A stretch of DNA of 64,000 nucleotides from Enterobacter sp. RIT418 (GTDB taxonomy: Bacteria; Pseudomonadota; Gammaproteobacteria; Enterobacterales; Enterobacteriaceae): contig NZ_QBJD02000014.1 in NCBI RefSeq assembly GCF_003057745.1, forward strand, positions 1 to 64,000, in the 5' to 3' direction. Below, in pieces: positions 9,345 through 21,758 of this stretch (positions are counted from its first letter, which is position 1; each line of letters starts with the position of its first letter). The notes beneath the pieces were generated by a model. That model did no database searches. It saw nothing but the letters and a program-made list of their open reading frames with translations, and was not told the DNA's origin. Position numbers and translations under genes: made by a program.

Positions 9345-11777
9345 ATGAAAACAAAACTTTCCTGGTTATGTGCAGTGGCAATGGGGATGAGTGCGCTTCC
9401 CGCAACAATGGCGAACGCCGCGCCTGATAATGCAGCCGCGACGCCTGCGCCAACGGTACCTGTGGTCGCACAAGCGACCGATCCGGTCATCACGGCAGCG
9501 TCCGGTCAAACGGAGAACGTTGTGCCCAACCAGCCGGTAGAGGGCAACACGCTGCCCGCCGAGCAGAACGGAACGCAGATTGTCGGGCAGGTGATGCCCG
9601 GCGTGCAGGGCGCCAATGCGCCGGTTGCCGTCGAAAATGCGCCATCGCGTGACGTGAAGCTCACCTTCGCGCAGATTGCGCCGCCTCCGGGAAGCATGGT
9701 GCTTCGCGGCGTCAACCCTAACGGCGGCGTCGAGTTTGGCATGCGCAGTGACGAAGTCGTCTCGCAGGCCGTTCTGAACCTGGAATACACGCCTTCTCCA
9801 TCGTTGCTGCCCGTGCAGTCCCAGCTCAAGGTCTACCTGAACGACGAGCTGATGGACGTGCTGCCGGTCACTAAGGAGCAGCTGGGTAAAAAAACGCTGG
9901 CGCAGGTGCCGATCAATCCGTTGTTCATCACCGACTTCAACCGCGTTCGCCTTGAATTTGTTGGCCACTACCGCGACGTTTGCGAAAACCCGGCCAGCAC
10001 CACGCTGTGGATGGACGTGGGGCGCAACTCGTCGTTACAGATGACGTACCAGTCGCTGGCGTTGAAAAACGATCTCTCCGCATTCCCGGTGCCGTTTTTT
10101 GACCCGCGCGACAACCGTCAGCTGAACCTGCCGGTGGTATTTGCCGGTTCACCGGATATCACCCAGCAGCTGGCGGCGACAATCGTGACCTCGTGGTTTG
10201 GTTCTCGCGCCGCCTGGCGCGGGCAAACCTTCCCGGTGCTGTTTGATAAGCTGCCCGATCGTAACGCCATCGTGTTCGCCACCAACGACAAACGCCCGGC
10301 CTTCCTGCGCGACCATCCGAACGTGACCGCGCCGACCGTGGAAATGATGAGCCACCCGGATAACCCGTACGTGAAGCTGCTGGTGGTCTTCGGGCGTGAT
10401 GATAAAGATCTCGTTCAGGCGGCCAAAGGCATTGCCCAGGGCAACGTACTTTTCCGCGGCAACAGCGTCGTGGTTGATGACGTTAAGCCGCTGCTGGCGC
10501 GCAAGCCTTACGACGCGCCAAACTGGGTGCGTACCGACCGCGCGATCACCTTTGGCGAGCTGAAAACCTATGAAGAACAGCTCCAGTCGACGGGGCTTGA
10601 GCCTGCGCCGGTCAGCCTGTCGCTTAATCTGCCGCCGGATCTCTATCTGCTGCGCACCAACGGGATCGACATCAATCTGAACTATCGCTACACCGCGCCG
10701 GTCACCAAAGACAGCTCGCGCATGGATATCAGCCTGAACAACCAGTTCCTGCAATCGTTCAGCCTGGCCAGCAATCAGGAAACCAACAGGCTCATGCTGC
10801 GCCTGCCTGTGCTGCAAGGGCTGCTGGACGGTAAAACCGATGTCTCTATTCCGGCGCTAAAGCTGGGGGCGATTAACCAGCTGCGCTTTGACTTCCAGTA
10901 CATGAACCCGATGCCTGGCGGCTCAATTGATAACTGCATCACCTTCCAGCCTGTGCAGAACCGCGTGGTCATTGGCGATGATTCAACCATTGACTTCTCG
11001 AAGTATTATCACTTCATCGCCATGCCGGATCTGCGGGCGTTTGCCAACGCAAGCTTCCCGTTCAGCCGCATGGCCGATCTGTCCCAGTCCATCGTCGTCA
11101 TGCCAAAAACGCCTAACGAATCTCAGCTGACAACACTGCTGGATACGATGGGCATCGTGGGTGCGCAGACAGGTTTACCGGCGATCAACGTGACGTTGAC
11201 CGATGACGGCAGCCAGATCCAGAACAAAGACGCGGATCTGATGGTGATCGGCACGATCCCGGACGCGCTGAAGGATGACAAGCGAATCGATCTGCTGGTG
11301 CAGGCCGCCCAGTCCTGGGTTAACACGCCGCTGCGCCAGACCGAGTTCCCGAGCATTATGCCGGACAAAAACGACCGCCAGGCCAGCGCGCAAACGACCG
11401 TAACGTCGAAAGCGCCGATGGCCGCGATTGTGGGCTTCCAGTCGCCGTATAACGACCAGCGCAGCGTAGTTGCGCTGCTGGCAGACAGCCCGCGTGGCTA
11501 TGAGCTGCTCAACAATGCGATGAATGACAGCGGTAAGCGCGCGGCGATGTTCGGCTCCGTCTCCGTGATCCGCGAGTCCGGCGTTAACAGCCTGCGCGTG
11601 GGCGATATCTACTACGTGGGCCATCTGCCGTGGTTTGAGCGTCTGTGGTACGCGCTGTCTAACCATCCGGTGCTGCTGGCCGTGCTGGCCGCGATAAGCG
11701 TGGTTCTGCTGGCATGGGTGCTGTGGCGCCTGCTGCGCATTATCAGCCGTCGTCGCCTCAATCCGAATCGTGAGTAA
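9345..11777 (+). CDS. bcsB: Cellulose synthase periplasmic subunit BcsB
   Basis: A periplasmic carbohydrate-binding subunit, anchored by one C-terminal TM helix, that guides the glucan away from BcsA. It has 810 residues (about 780 in E. coli). A signal peptide occupies residues 1-26 (ends MANAA). Next comes a long Ala/Pro/Val/Gln-rich low-complexity segment to about residue 100, which accounts for the extra length. The body contains the usual repeated CBD and flavodoxin-like domains, and the TM at about 775-800 is followed by a basic tail RRRLNPNRE. It starts 10 bases after bcsA; BcsA and BcsB are both needed for activity. Confidence 0.97.
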   Translation: MKTKLSWLCAVAMGMSALPATMANAAPDNAAATPAPTVPVVAQATDPVITAASGQTENVVPNQPVEGNTLPAEQNGTQIVGQVMPGVQGANAPVAVENAPSRDVKLTFAQIAPPPGSMVLRGVNPNGGVEFGMRSDEVVSQAVLNLEYTPSPSLLPVQSQLKVYLNDELMDVLPVTKEQLGKKTLAQVPINPLFITDFNRVRLEFVGHYRDVCENPASTTLWMDVGRNSSLQMTYQSLALKNDLSAFPVPFFDPRDNRQLNLPVVFAGSPDITQQLAATIVTSWFGSRAAWRGQTFPVLFDKLPDRNAIVFATNDKRPAFLRDHPNVTAPTVEMMSHPDNPYVKLLVVFGRDDKDLVQAAKGIAQGNVLFRGNSVVVDDVKPLLARKPYDAPNWVRTDRAITFGELKTYEEQLQSTGLEPAPVSLSLNLPPDLYLLRTNGIDINLNYRYTAPVTKDSSRMDISLNNQFLQSFSLASNQETNRLMLRLPVLQGLLDGKTDVSIPALKLGAINQLRFDFQYMNPMPGGSIDNCITFQPVQNRVVIGDDSTIDFSKYYHFIAMPDLRAFANASFPFSRMADLSQSIVVMPKTPNESQLTTLLDTMGIVGAQTGLPAINVTLTDDGSQIQNKDADLMVIGTIPDALKDDKRIDLLVQAAQSWVNTPLRQTEFPSIMPDKNDRQASAQTTVTSKAPMAAIVGFQSPYNDQRSVVALLADSPRGYELLNNAMNDSGKRAAMFGSVSVIRESGVNSLRVGDIYYVGHLPWFERLWYALSNHPVLLAVLAAISVVLLAWVLWRLLRIISRRRLNPNRE

Positions 11778-11783
11778 GCCGTG

Positions 11784-12890
11784 ATGAACGTTTTTCGCTG
11801 GTGCGTATTGGCGGCGTTGATGCTGGCGGCGGGGAATCTCCGCGCCGCCTGCACCTGGCCTGCATGGGATCAATTTAAACAGGACTACATCAGCCAGGAC
11901 GGGCGGGTTATTGACCCAAGCGACTCGCGCAAAATCACCACGTCTGAAGGGCAAAGCTACGCGCTGTTCTTTGCCCTTGTCGCCAACGATCGCAAAGCGT
12001 TTGATGAGGTTTTGGCGTGGACGCGCGATAACCTTGCCGAGGGCGATTTAGCGCAACATCTCCCCGCCTGGCTTTGGGGACAGAAGGATAAACAGAGCTG
12101 GGCGGTGATCGACACTAACTCCGCATCTGATGCCGACATCTGGATCGCCTGGTCGCTGCTGGAAGCCGGGCGCCTGTGGAAAAACCCGGACTATACCCGC
12201 GTGGGTAAAGCCCTGCTGAGCCGCATCGCGAGTGAAGAGGTGGTGAAAGTGCCCGGGCTGGGATCGATGCTGCTGCCGGGCAGGGTGGGGTTCGCCGAAG
12301 AGAATGCGTGGCGCTTCAACCCCAGCTATCTCCCGCCGCAGCTAGCCAACTATTTCACCCGCTACGGCGCGCCATGGAGCACGCTGCGTGAAACCAACCT
12401 GCGCCTGCTGCTGGAAACCGCACCGAAGGGGTTCTCTCCGAACTGGGTGCGCTACGTGAAAGGTAAAGGCTGGCAGCTGAAGCAGGATGCGTCGCTGGTG
12501 GGCAGCTATGACGCAATTCGTGTCTATCTCTGGGTCGGCATGATGAATGAAAAAGATCCGCAAAAAGCGCGGCTTCTGGCGCGCTTCAAGCCGATGGCGG
12601 CGCTGACCGATCGTAACGGCTTGCCGCCGGAAGTCGTTGACGTGGCGACTGGAAAAACGACGGGCAACGGCCCGGTCGGTTTTTCCGCCTCGCTGCTTCC
12701 TTTTTTACAAGACAGAGACGCGCAGGCGGTACAGCGTCAGCGCGTCACCGATCATTTTCCCGATAAAAATGCCTACTTCAGCTATGTACTGACGCTCTTT
12801 GGGCAAGGCTGGGATCAGCATCGTTTTCGCTTCACCACTAAGGGTGAATTAATACCGGATTGGGGCCAGGAATGCGCAAGTTCACAGTAA
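11784..12890 (+). CDS. bcsZ: Periplasmic endo-1,4-beta-glucanase BcsZ (GH8)
   Basis: A family 8 glycoside hydrolase that cuts beta-1,4-glucan in the periplasm and trims misassembled cellulose. It has 368 residues, as in E. coli. The signal peptide ends LRAA at about residue 22. The catalytic residues known from the family are in place: acid Glu55 (TTSEGQSY) and base Asp243 (SYDAIRVY). ATG 11784 is preferred over the GTG one codon earlier. It lies 6 bases after bcsB, and its 3' end overlaps the start of bcsC by 19 bases. Confidence 0.97.
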   Translation: MNVFRWCVLAALMLAAGNLRAACTWPAWDQFKQDYISQDGRVIDPSDSRKITTSEGQSYALFFALVANDRKAFDEVLAWTRDNLAEGDLAQHLPAWLWGQKDKQSWAVIDTNSASDADIWIAWSLLEAGRLWKNPDYTRVGKALLSRIASEEVVKVPGLGSMLLPGRVGFAEENAWRFNPSYLPPQLANYFTRYGAPWSTLRETNLRLLLETAPKGFSPNWVRYVKGKGWQLKQDASLVGSYDAIRVYLWVGMMNEKDPQKARLLARFKPMAALTDRNGLPPEVVDVATGKTTGNGPVGFSASLLPFLQDRDAQAVQRQRVTDHFPDKNAYFSYVLTLFGQGWDQHRFRFTTKGELIPDWGQECASSQ

Positions 12891-15800
12891 GTCTACTCAG
12901 TTTATCGCTCGGCCTGGCCCTAATGCCGATGGCCCACGCGGCCAATTCTCCGCAGCAGAAACAGCTGCTGGAGCAGGTTCGTCTGGGCGAGTCGACGCAG
13001 CGCGAAGATCTGGTGCGCCAGTCTCTCTATCGGCTTGAACTGATCGACCCAAACAATCCGGACGTCATTGCCGCACGTTTACGCTATCTGCTACGACAGG
13101 GCGATAGCTCGGGCGCGCAGAAAGAACTCGATCGCCTGAAGGGCATTGCGCCGAACTCCAGCGCGTATCAGTCGTCGCGCACTACGATGCTGCTCTCCAC
13201 GCCCGACGGTCGTCAGGCGCTACAGCAGGCCCGACTGCTCGCCACCACCGGGCATACCCAGGAAGCGATTGCCGCTTACGACAAACTGTTCTCCGGAAAC
13301 CCGCCGAGCGGCGATCTGGCAACGGAATACTGGAGCGCGGTGGCCAAAGCGCCCGCGCGCCGTAATTCGGCCATTGACCAGATGAAAAAAATCAACGCCA
13401 GCAGCCCAGGAAACGCGCAGCTGCAGGCGACGCTGGCCCAGCTGCTGTTCCAGGCCGGTCGACGCGACGAAGGGTTTGCGGTGCTCCAGGAGATGGCCAG
13501 GTCTAACAACGGCCGCAGCCAGGCGTCCGACATGTGGTATCAGCAGGTTAAAGACTTGCCGGCCAGCAGCGCCAGCGTGAACGCGCTGCAAAAATATCTC
13601 AGCGTTTTTAGCGACGGCGATAACGTCACCGCCGCGCGCGCGCAGCTTGCGGAACAGCAAAAGCAGCTTGCCGATCCGACGTTCCGCGCGAAAGCGGAGG
13701 GCTTGGCCGCGGTTGATGCCGGGCAGGCGGGTAAAGCGGTGGCGGAACTGCAAAAAGCGGTAAGTGCAAATCATGCCGACAGCGAGGCCGTGGGCGCGCT
13801 GGGGCAAGCCTATTCCCAGAAAGGCGATCGCGCCCGCGCGGTAGCCCAGTTTGAGAAGGCCATTGCCCTCGATCCTCAGAGTGACAACCGGGGCAAATGG
13901 GACAGCCTGCTCAAGGTCAACCGCTACTGGCTGCTGATCCAGCAGGGTGACGCCGCGCTAAAAGCCAACAACACCGCGCAGGCGGAGCGCTACTACCAGC
14001 AGGCGCGCAGCGTTGATAACACCGACAGCTACGCCGTATTAGGCCTGGGAGATGCGGCGGCGGCGCGCAAGGATAACGAGGCGGCGGAGCGTTACTACCG
14101 TCAGGCGCTGCGCATGGACAGCGGCAACAGCAACGCCGTGCGCGGGCTGGCTAACGTTTATCGCGCCCAGTCGCCGGAAAAAGCTTCGCAGTTCATTCAG
14201 TCGCTTTCGGCCAGCCAGCGTCGCAGCATTGATGATATTGAACGCAGCCTGACCAACGAGCAGCTGGCGGCGCAGGCGGAGCAGCTGGAAAACCAGGGGA
14301 AATACGCCCAGGCGGCAGAAATCCAGCGTCGACGTCTGGCGCTTTCGCCCGGCGACGTGTGGATAACCTATCGTCTGTCGCGCGATCTCTACAGCGCGGG
14401 CCAGCCTGGGCAGGCCGATAATCTTATGCGCCAGCTCGCCAGCCAAAAACCGGCCGATCCGGAGCAGGTTTATGCCTACGGGCTCTACCTTTCCGGCAGC
14501 GATCGGGACCGTGCCGCGCTGGCGCATCTGGATACGCTCCCGCGCGGCCAGTGGAATGGCAATATTCAGGAGCTGGCGGACCGCCTGCAAAGCAACCAGG
14601 TGCTGGAGACGGCGAACCGCCTGCGCGACAGCGGTAAAGAGCAGGAGGCCGAAAGCCTGCTTCGCCAGCAGCCGACGTCCACCCGCATTGATTTAACCCT
14701 GGCCGACTGGGCGGAACAGCGTGGCGATCACAACGCGGCGAAAACCGCCTATAGCACCGTGCTGCAGCGCGAGCCGCAAAACGAAGACGCGCTGTTGGGG
14801 CTGACTGAAGTCTACATTGCTCAGGGCAACAAAGACGCGGCGCGCGCCGAGCTGGCGAAGCTGCCTGCCGCAGAAGGCGGAGAGCCCGTATCGCTTAACA
14901 TGCAGCGCCGCATCGCGATGGCGCAGGCGGGTCTCGGCGATTCCGCTGCCGCAGAAACCCTCTTCAGCAAGCTGATCCCTCAGGCAAAATCGCAGCCGCC
15001 GTCCATGGAGAACGCGCTGGTGCTGCGCGACGCGGCCCGCTTCCTGACGCAAAACGGCCAGCCGCAGCAGGCGCTTGAGACGTATAAAGACGCGATGGTG
15101 TCGTCCGGCATTACGACGACGCGCCCGGCGGATAACGACAGCTTTACCCGCCTGACGCGCAACGACGAAAAAGACGACTGGCTGAAGCGCGGCGTGCGCA
15201 GCGATGCCGGGGATTTATACCGTCAGCAGGACCTTAACGTGACGCTGCAGCACGACTTCTGGGGCTCCAGCGGTACGGGCGGTTATTCAGACCTGAAGGC
15301 GCACACCACGATGCTGCAGGTGGACGCGCCGATGTCCGATGGCCGCATGTTTTTCCGCAGCGACCTGGTGAACATGGACGCCGGTTCTTTTGCGACCACT
15401 AACGGGACCTACGATCCGAAATGGGGTACCTGTGCGGAAACGCCGTGTAGCGGCAACACCAGCCAGACGGCCAACGGCGCCAGCGTGGCGGTGGGCTGGC
15501 AGAATAAAACCTGGTCGTGGGACATCGGCACCACGCCGATGGGCTTTGACGTGGTGGACGTCGTGGGCGGCGTTAGCTATAGCGGCGATCTCGGCCCCGT
15601 TGGATACACCGTGAACGCGCATCGTCGTCCCATTTCCAGCTCCCTGCTGGCGTTTGCCGGACAGAAAGACACTAACACGGGTACGACCTGGGGCGGCGTC
15701 CGCGCGACGGGCGGCGGCGTGAGCGTAAGCTACGACAAGGGCGAAGCGAACGGTATTTGGTCAAGCCTTAACGCGGACAGTCTGACCGGGAAAAATGTGG

Positions 15801-16354
15801 AAGATAACTGGCGCGTGCGCTGGATGACCGGTTACTACTATAAAGTGATCAACAAAAACAACGAACGCCTGACGGTCGGCGTCTCGAATATGCTGTGGCA
15901 TTACGACAAAGATCTGAGCGCCTATACGCTCGGCCAGGGCGGATATTACAGCCCGCAGGAGTACGTCTCCTTTGCGCTGCCGGTGACCTGGCGTAAGCGT
16001 ACCGAAAACTGGTCCTGGGAGCTGGGCGGCTCGGCCTCCTGGTCGCATTCCAAAACGAAAGATGTAATGCGCTACCCTGTTCAGGGGCTGATCCCCACCG
16101 ATGAGCCGGGCCGCTATACCGACAGAGGCGCGATGGAAACCGGCAGCAGCTCGTCCGGGACCGGCTATACCGCTCGGGCGATTATCGAACGCCGCGTGAC
16201 GTCGAACTGGTTTGTCGGGGCGGGCGTTGATATCCAGCAAGCCAAAGACTACACCCCAAGCCACGCGCTGCTGTATGTCCGTTATTCTGCCGCGGGCTGG
16301 CAGGGCGATATGGATTTACCGCCAGAGCCGCTCATACCGTACGCGGACTGGTAA
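12872..16354 (+). CDS. bcsC: Cellulose export protein BcsC (TPR scaffold and outer-membrane barrel)
   Basis: This protein carries the glucan across the periplasm and outer membrane. It has 1160 residues: a signal peptide (ends AHAA), then about 19 TPR-like repeats over residues 30-780 (several [24 protein letters not shown] units), and a C-terminal 16-stranded beta-barrel from about 820 ending PYADW with a terminal aromatic. ATG 12872 gives [11 protein letters not shown] as in E. coli and overlaps bcsZ by 19 bases. It closes the bcsRQABZC operon. pdeK starts about 120 bases later with no clear terminator between. Confidence 0.97.
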   Translation: MRKFTVSLLSLSLGLALMPMAHAANSPQQKQLLEQVRLGESTQREDLVRQSLYRLELIDPNNPDVIAARLRYLLRQGDSSGAQKELDRLKGIAPNSSAYQSSRTTMLLSTPDGRQALQQARLLATTGHTQEAIAAYDKLFSGNPPSGDLATEYWSAVAKAPARRNSAIDQMKKINASSPGNAQLQATLAQLLFQAGRRDEGFAVLQEMARSNNGRSQASDMWYQQVKDLPASSASVNALQKYLSVFSDGDNVTAARAQLAEQQKQLADPTFRAKAEGLAAVDAGQAGKAVAELQKAVSANHADSEAVGALGQAYSQKGDRARAVAQFEKAIALDPQSDNRGKWDSLLKVNRYWLLIQQGDAALKANNTAQAERYYQQARSVDNTDSYAVLGLGDAAAARKDNEAAERYYRQALRMDSGNSNAVRGLANVYRAQSPEKASQFIQSLSASQRRSIDDIERSLTNEQLAAQAEQLENQGKYAQAAEIQRRRLALSPGDVWITYRLSRDLYSAGQPGQADNLMRQLASQKPADPEQVYAYGLYLSGSDRDRAALAHLDTLPRGQWNGNIQELADRLQSNQVLETANRLRDSGKEQEAESLLRQQPTSTRIDLTLADWAEQRGDHNAAKTAYSTVLQREPQNEDALLGLTEVYIAQGNKDAARAELAKLPAAEGGEPVSLNMQRRIAMAQAGLGDSAAAETLFSKLIPQAKSQPPSMENALVLRDAARFLTQNGQPQQALETYKDAMVSSGITTTRPADNDSFTRLTRNDEKDDWLKRGVRSDAGDLYRQQDLNVTLQHDFWGSSGTGGYSDLKAHTTMLQVDAPMSDGRMFFRSDLVNMDAGSFATTNGTYDPKWGTCAETPCSGNTSQTANGASVAVGWQNKTWSWDIGTTPMGFDVVDVVGGVSYSGDLGPVGYTVNAHRRPISSSLLAFAGQKDTNTGTTWGGVRATGGGVSVSYDKGEANGIWSSLNADSLTGKNVEDNWRVRWMTGYYYKVINKNNERLTVGVSNMLWHYDKDLSAYTLGQGGYYSPQEYVSFALPVTWRKRTENWSWELGGSASWSHSKTKDVMRYPVQGLIPTDEPGRYTDRGAMETGSSSSGTGYTARAIIERRVTSNWFVGAGVDIQQAKDYTPSHALLYVRYSAAGWQGDMDLPPEPLIPYADW

Positions 16355-16473
16355 TCAGATTTACCTTAATCGATTTGTAAGTCTCTCTTTAACGTACGGC
16401 AATCGGGTATACTCAGTCGCACCAGGTTTACCCCCTGGTGCGCCTTGCGCTTCGAGCTTTGTGGAGAGTCATT

Positions 16474-18480
16474 TTGCGTGTCAGCCGTTCTTTAACTATC
16501 AAACAGATGGCGATGGTCTCTGCCGTCACCATGCTGTTTGTATCCCTCTTCTGCGTAATTTTGCTGTTTCATTCCGTCCAGCAGAATCGCTATAACACGG
16601 CTTCGCAACTGGAAAGTATTGCCCGCTCGGTGCGGGAGCCTCTCTCGGCCTCGATTCTGAAGGGGGATATCCCCGAAGCAGAAACCATCCTAAAGCGCAT
16701 CCAGCCCGCCGGCATCGTGAGCCGTGCCGATGTGGTGCTGCCTAACCAGTTTCAGGCGTTGAGAATGAGCTTTATCCCCGAGCGGCCGGTTCCGATGATG
16801 ATAATGCGGATGTTTGAGCTGCCGGTGCAGATCTCCCTGCCGATTTATTCTCTTGAGCGTCCCTCAAACCCCCAGCCGTTGGCCTATCTGGTGATGCAGG
16901 CCGATTCATACCGCATGTATAAGTTCGTGATGAGCTGGGTTACAACGTTAGTGACTACTTGCTTACTTTTAACCCTGATCCTCAGCGTAGGGCTGACGTG
17001 GTGTATTAATCGTCTGGTTGTTCACCCGCTGCGCCGCATTGCCCGGGAGCTAAACACGCTCTCCGCGCAGGATCAGGTTGGACATCAGCTTGCCCTGCCG
17101 CGCCTGCATCATGACGATGAAATCGGCATGCTGATACGCAGCTATAACCTCAACCAGCAGCGTATCCAGCGCCAGCAGGACGAGCTGAACAGCAGCGCGA
17201 CCCGTTTCCCGGTGTCCGAGCTGCCCAACAAAACGTTTTTAATGGCGCTGCTGGAGCAGACCGTCGCCCGCCAGCAGACGACCGCGCTGCTGGCCGTGGC
17301 CTGCGAAACGCTGCAGGACACCGCGGGCGTGCTGCAGGAAAACCAGCGCGAGATCCTGCTTCTTACGCTGGTGGAAAAGCTGAAATCGGTTCTGGCACCG
17401 CGCATGGTGCTGACCCAGGTTAGCGGATATGACTTCGTGATTATCGCCCACGGCGTGAAAGAGCCCTGGCACGCGGTGACGCTAGGTCAGCAAGTGCTCA
17501 CTGTCATCAATGAGCGCTTGCCCGTGCAGGGCATTCAGCTGCGCCCGAGCGCCAGCATCGGAATTGCGATGTTTTATGGTGACCTGACGGCAGAGCAGCT
17601 CTATCGGCGCGCCTTCTCGGCGGCCCTCACCGCGCGGCGTAAAGGTAAAAATCAGATCCAGTTCTTCGACCCCGAACAGATGGAAAAGGCGCAGCAGCGT
17701 CTTACCGAAGAGAGCGACATTTTGACCGCGCTGGACAACCGCCGGTTTGCGCTTTGGCTGCAGCCGCAGGTGAATTTGCAAACCGGCGAGGTGAAAAGTG
17801 CCGAAGCGCTGCTGCGCGTTCAGCAGCCGGACGGCACGTGGGAGCTCCCGGAGGGGCTGATCGAACGCATAGAGTCCTGCGGCCTGATGGTGACCGTGGG
17901 GTACTGGGTGCTTGAAGAAGCCTGCCGCCAGCTTGCCGCGTGGCAGGAGCGGGGCGTTGCGCTTCCGCTGTCGGTAAACCTCTCCGCGCTGCAGCTGCTG
18001 CACCCGAACATGGTGCCGGAGGTGCTTGAGCTGATCCATCGCTACCGCATCCAGCCCGATACGCTGATTCTGGAAGTGACGGAAAGCCGTCGGATTGACG
18101 ACCCGAACGAGGCCGTCGCCATCCTCAAACCGCTGCGCAACGCGGGTATTCGCATCGCGCTGGATGATTTTGGGATGGGCTACGCCGGATTACGTCAGCT
18201 TCAGCACATGAAAACGCTGCCGGTTGACGTTCTGAAAATCGATAAAACCTTCGTTGACGGACTGCCGGACGACAGCAGCATGGTGCAGGCCATTATCCAG
18301 ATGGCGCACAGCCTCAAGCTGCACCTGATTGCTGAGGGCATCGAAACGGACGCCCAGCGCCAGTGGCTGGCCGAAGCGGGCGTGGAGAGCGGCCAGGGCT
18401 TCCTGTTTGCCCGCGCCGTTCCGCCGGAGATCTTCGAACAGCGCTACCTTTCTGCCGACAGCCATCGCGCAACAGTGTAA
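16474..18480 (+). CDS. pdeK: EAL-domain c-di-GMP phosphodiesterase PdeK (HmsP/YhjK)
   Basis: A membrane sensor protein of 668 residues: TM 1 at about 13-35, a periplasmic domain to about 155, TM 2 at about 160-185, HAMP (about 185-235), a degenerate GGDEF (the signature reads SGYDF, so it should not make c-di-GMP), and an EAL domain with AEALLR and [10 protein letters not shown]. By homology with HmsP it lowers c-di-GMP and restrains polysaccharide production. The start is uncertain: TTG at 16474 follows GGAGAG at a good distance and gives [12 protein letters not shown], while an in-frame GTG lies 36 bases upstream. Its position right after bcsC fits a role in cellulose control. Confidence 0.93.
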   Translation: MRVSRSLTIKQMAMVSAVTMLFVSLFCVILLFHSVQQNRYNTASQLESIARSVREPLSASILKGDIPEAETILKRIQPAGIVSRADVVLPNQFQALRMSFIPERPVPMMIMRMFELPVQISLPIYSLERPSNPQPLAYLVMQADSYRMYKFVMSWVTTLVTTCLLLTLILSVGLTWCINRLVVHPLRRIARELNTLSAQDQVGHQLALPRLHHDDEIGMLIRSYNLNQQRIQRQQDELNSSATRFPVSELPNKTFLMALLEQTVARQQTTALLAVACETLQDTAGVLQENQREILLLTLVEKLKSVLAPRMVLTQVSGYDFVIIAHGVKEPWHAVTLGQQVLTVINERLPVQGIQLRPSASIGIAMFYGDLTAEQLYRRAFSAALTARRKGKNQIQFFDPEQMEKAQQRLTEESDILTALDNRRFALWLQPQVNLQTGEVKSAEALLRVQQPDGTWELPEGLIERIESCGLMVTVGYWVLEEACRQLAAWQERGVALPLSVNLSALQLLHPNMVPEVLELIHRYRIQPDTLILEVTESRRIDDPNEAVAILKPLRNAGIRIALDDFGMGYAGLRQLQHMKTLPVDVLKIDKTFVDGLPDDSSMVQAIIQMAHSLKLHLIAEGIETDAQRQWLAEAGVESGQGFLFARAVPPEIFEQRYLSADSHRATV

Positions 18481-19926
<1,446 letters not shown>

Positions 19927-19939
19927 TATCTCGTCAATT

Positions 19940-19967
19940 GCCCGCATTCCCTTGTCGGAATGTGGGC
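19940..19967 (+). terminator. Hairpin after dctA
   Basis: GCCCGCATTCC-cttgtc-GGAATGTGGGC, an 11-bp stem with one G-U, 14 bases after the dctA stop. No U-tract follows, so it is more likely an RNA-stabilising 3' hairpin or a weak terminator; the stronger terminator is at 20095-20125. Confidence 0.45.
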
Positions 19968-20022
19968 TCCTGCGCATAATAACCGCTCATACCTGTCATA
20001 ATTCGACAAGATTTTTTTTGGG

Positions 20023-20125
20023 TATATTTCACTTCGAGCCGTGACGTTTTGCAGAACACGCGGTCTAATCGACGTGTTTTCATCGTCATCTTTTAGAGTG
20101 CTCACGTCGCGAGACACTCTTTTTT
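20023..20125 (+). promoter_or_regulatory. Possible yhjJ leader or small RNA: promoter-like box, two hairpins, T-run
   Basis: A TATATT box at 20023-20028 has a weak -35-like TTCGAC 15-20 bases upstream. It is followed by hairpin AACACG...CGTGTT (20055-20078), then AGAGTGCTC...GAGaCACTCT with six T's (20095-20125), an intrinsic terminator only 27 bases before the yhjJ ATG. This could be the real dctA terminator, an attenuator for yhjJ, or the end of a ~90-nt small RNA; the sequence alone does not decide. Confidence 0.45.
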
Positions 20126-20152
20126 AACCAGGAATGTTGATCAGGGGTTCAC

Positions 20153-21646
20153 ATGCAGGGCACAAAAATTCGACTCTTAACCGGCGGTTTGCTGATGATG
20201 GCAGCAGCCAGTTATGTGCAGGCAGATGCGCTCCAGCCGGACCCGGCGTGGCAACAAGGGACTCTGGCAAACGGCTTTCAGTGGCAAGTTCTCACCACAC
20301 CGCAACGCCCCAGCGACCGTATCGAAATTCGTCTGTCTGTGAATACCGGCTCCCTGACGGAGAGCACCCAGCAGACGGGCTTAAGCCATTTTATTCCCCG
20401 GCTGGCGCTCACGCAGAGCGGCAGTTTGCAAGCGGTTCAGGTGCGTTCGCTATGGCAACAGGCCATCGACCCAAAACGCCCGCTCCCGCCTGCCGTGGTC
20501 TCCTATGACTACACCATGTTTAACCTTAGCCTGCCGAACAACCGCAACGACCTGCTGAAAGAAGCGCTCACCTACCTTTCAGACGCCACGGGCAAGCTCT
20601 CCATTACCCCAGAGTCCGTAAACTATGCGCTGAGCAACGGCGACATGGTGGCGACCTGGCCTACGGACACCAAAGAAGGCTGGTGGCGCTATCGCCTGAA
20701 GGGCTCTGCGCTGCTGGGCCACGACCCGGCCGAGCCGCTGAAGCAGCCTGTGGACGTCGAGCAGGTGAAGTCCTTCTATCAAAAATGGTATACGCCGGAC
20801 GCGATGACCCTGATTATCGTGGGTAACGTCGATAGCCGCGCGGTGGTAGAGCAGATCAACAAAGCCTTTGGCGATCTCAAAGGCAAACGGGAAACCCCGG
20901 CGCCGGTTCCTACGCTGTCTCCGCTGCGCGTTGATCCGGTCAGCATTATGACGGATACCGTGCGTCAGGATCGCCTGTCCATGATGTGGGATACCGCATG
21001 GCAGCCGATTCGTGAGTCGGCCGCATTGCTCCGCTACTGGCGCGCAGACCTGGCGCGTGAAGCGCTGTTCTGGCACGTTCAGCAGACGCTCAGTAAGAAT
21101 AACGTGAAGGATATTGCTCTTGGCTTCGACTGCCGGGTGCTCTTCCAGCGCGCGCAGTGTGCGATCAACGTTGAATCGCCCGGCGATAAGCTGAACGCGA
21201 ACCTGGGCGTGGTGGCGAAAGAGCTGGCGAAAGTGCGTAAAGAGGGGCTTCCGGAAGAGGAGTTCAACGCGCTGGTGGCGCAAAAGCAGCTTGAGCTGCA
21301 AAAACTGTTTGCGACCTACGCGCGTGCAGATACCGACATCCTGATCAGCCAGCGCATTCGCTCGCTGCAAAATCAGGTGGTGGATATCGCGCCGGAACAG
21401 TATCAGAAGCTGCGTCAGGACTTCCTGAGCGGCCTGACCGTGGACATGCTTAATCAGGATCTGCGCCAGCAGCTGTCTCAGGACATGACGCTGGTGCTGC
21501 TGCAGCCGAAAGGCGAGCCGGAGTATGACATGAAGGAACTTCAGGCGACCTGGAAAACGATCATGGAGCCAGACTCACAGCCTGCTCAGGCCGCGGCGGC
21601 CGATGATTTGCACCCGGACGCAACGGATATCCCGCAGGGGCAGTAA
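20153..21646 (+). CDS. yhjJ: Periplasmic M16-family (pitrilysin-like) protein YhjJ, probably non-catalytic
   Basis: A 497-residue protein with a signal peptide (ends YVQADA) and the M16 fold: an N-terminal half with FQWQVLTTPQRPSDRIEIRL, and a second M16 domain (PLKQPVDVEQVKSFYQKWY). The catalytic inverted zinc motif HxxEH is missing; the corresponding place reads LSHFIPRLAL. By family knowledge such proteins are inactive homologues or partners. The E. coli orthologue has 498 residues and no settled role. It lies between dctA and convergent kdgK, which it faces across a palindromic repeat. Confidence 0.92.
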   Translation: MQGTKIRLLTGGLLMMAAASYVQADALQPDPAWQQGTLANGFQWQVLTTPQRPSDRIEIRLSVNTGSLTESTQQTGLSHFIPRLALTQSGSLQAVQVRSLWQQAIDPKRPLPPAVVSYDYTMFNLSLPNNRNDLLKEALTYLSDATGKLSITPESVNYALSNGDMVATWPTDTKEGWWRYRLKGSALLGHDPAEPLKQPVDVEQVKSFYQKWYTPDAMTLIIVGNVDSRAVVEQINKAFGDLKGKRETPAPVPTLSPLRVDPVSIMTDTVRQDRLSMMWDTAWQPIRESAALLRYWRADLAREALFWHVQQTLSKNNVKDIALGFDCRVLFQRAQCAINVESPGDKLNANLGVVAKELAKVRKEGLPEEEFNALVAQKQLELQKLFATYARADTDILISQRIRSLQNQVVDIAPEQYQKLRQDFLSGLTVDMLNQDLRQQLSQDMTLVLLQPKGEPEYDMKELQATWKTIMEPDSQPAQAAAADDLHPDATDIPQGQ

Positions 21647-21657
21647 GAGACACAACG

Positions 21658-21740
21658 CCCCTCACCCCGGCCCTCTTCCCAAAGGGGCGAGGGTGTTATC
21701 GTTCCCTCTCCCCTTTGGGGAGAGTGTTAGGGTGAGGGGG
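21658..21740. repeat. Dispersed intergenic palindrome, copy 1 (yhjJ/kdgK)
   Basis: CCCTCACCCCGGCCCTCTTCCC-aa-GGGGCGAGGG, a ten-base spacer, then the inverted unit CCCTCTCCCCTTTGGGGAGAG...AGGGTGAGGG. Each half is a hairpin and the halves are inverted relative to each other. The same motif recurs at 48055, 51232 and 58001. Lying between convergent genes, it may also end transcription. Confidence 0.85.
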
Positions 21741-21758
21741 CATCAGCCCGCGCCGTTG

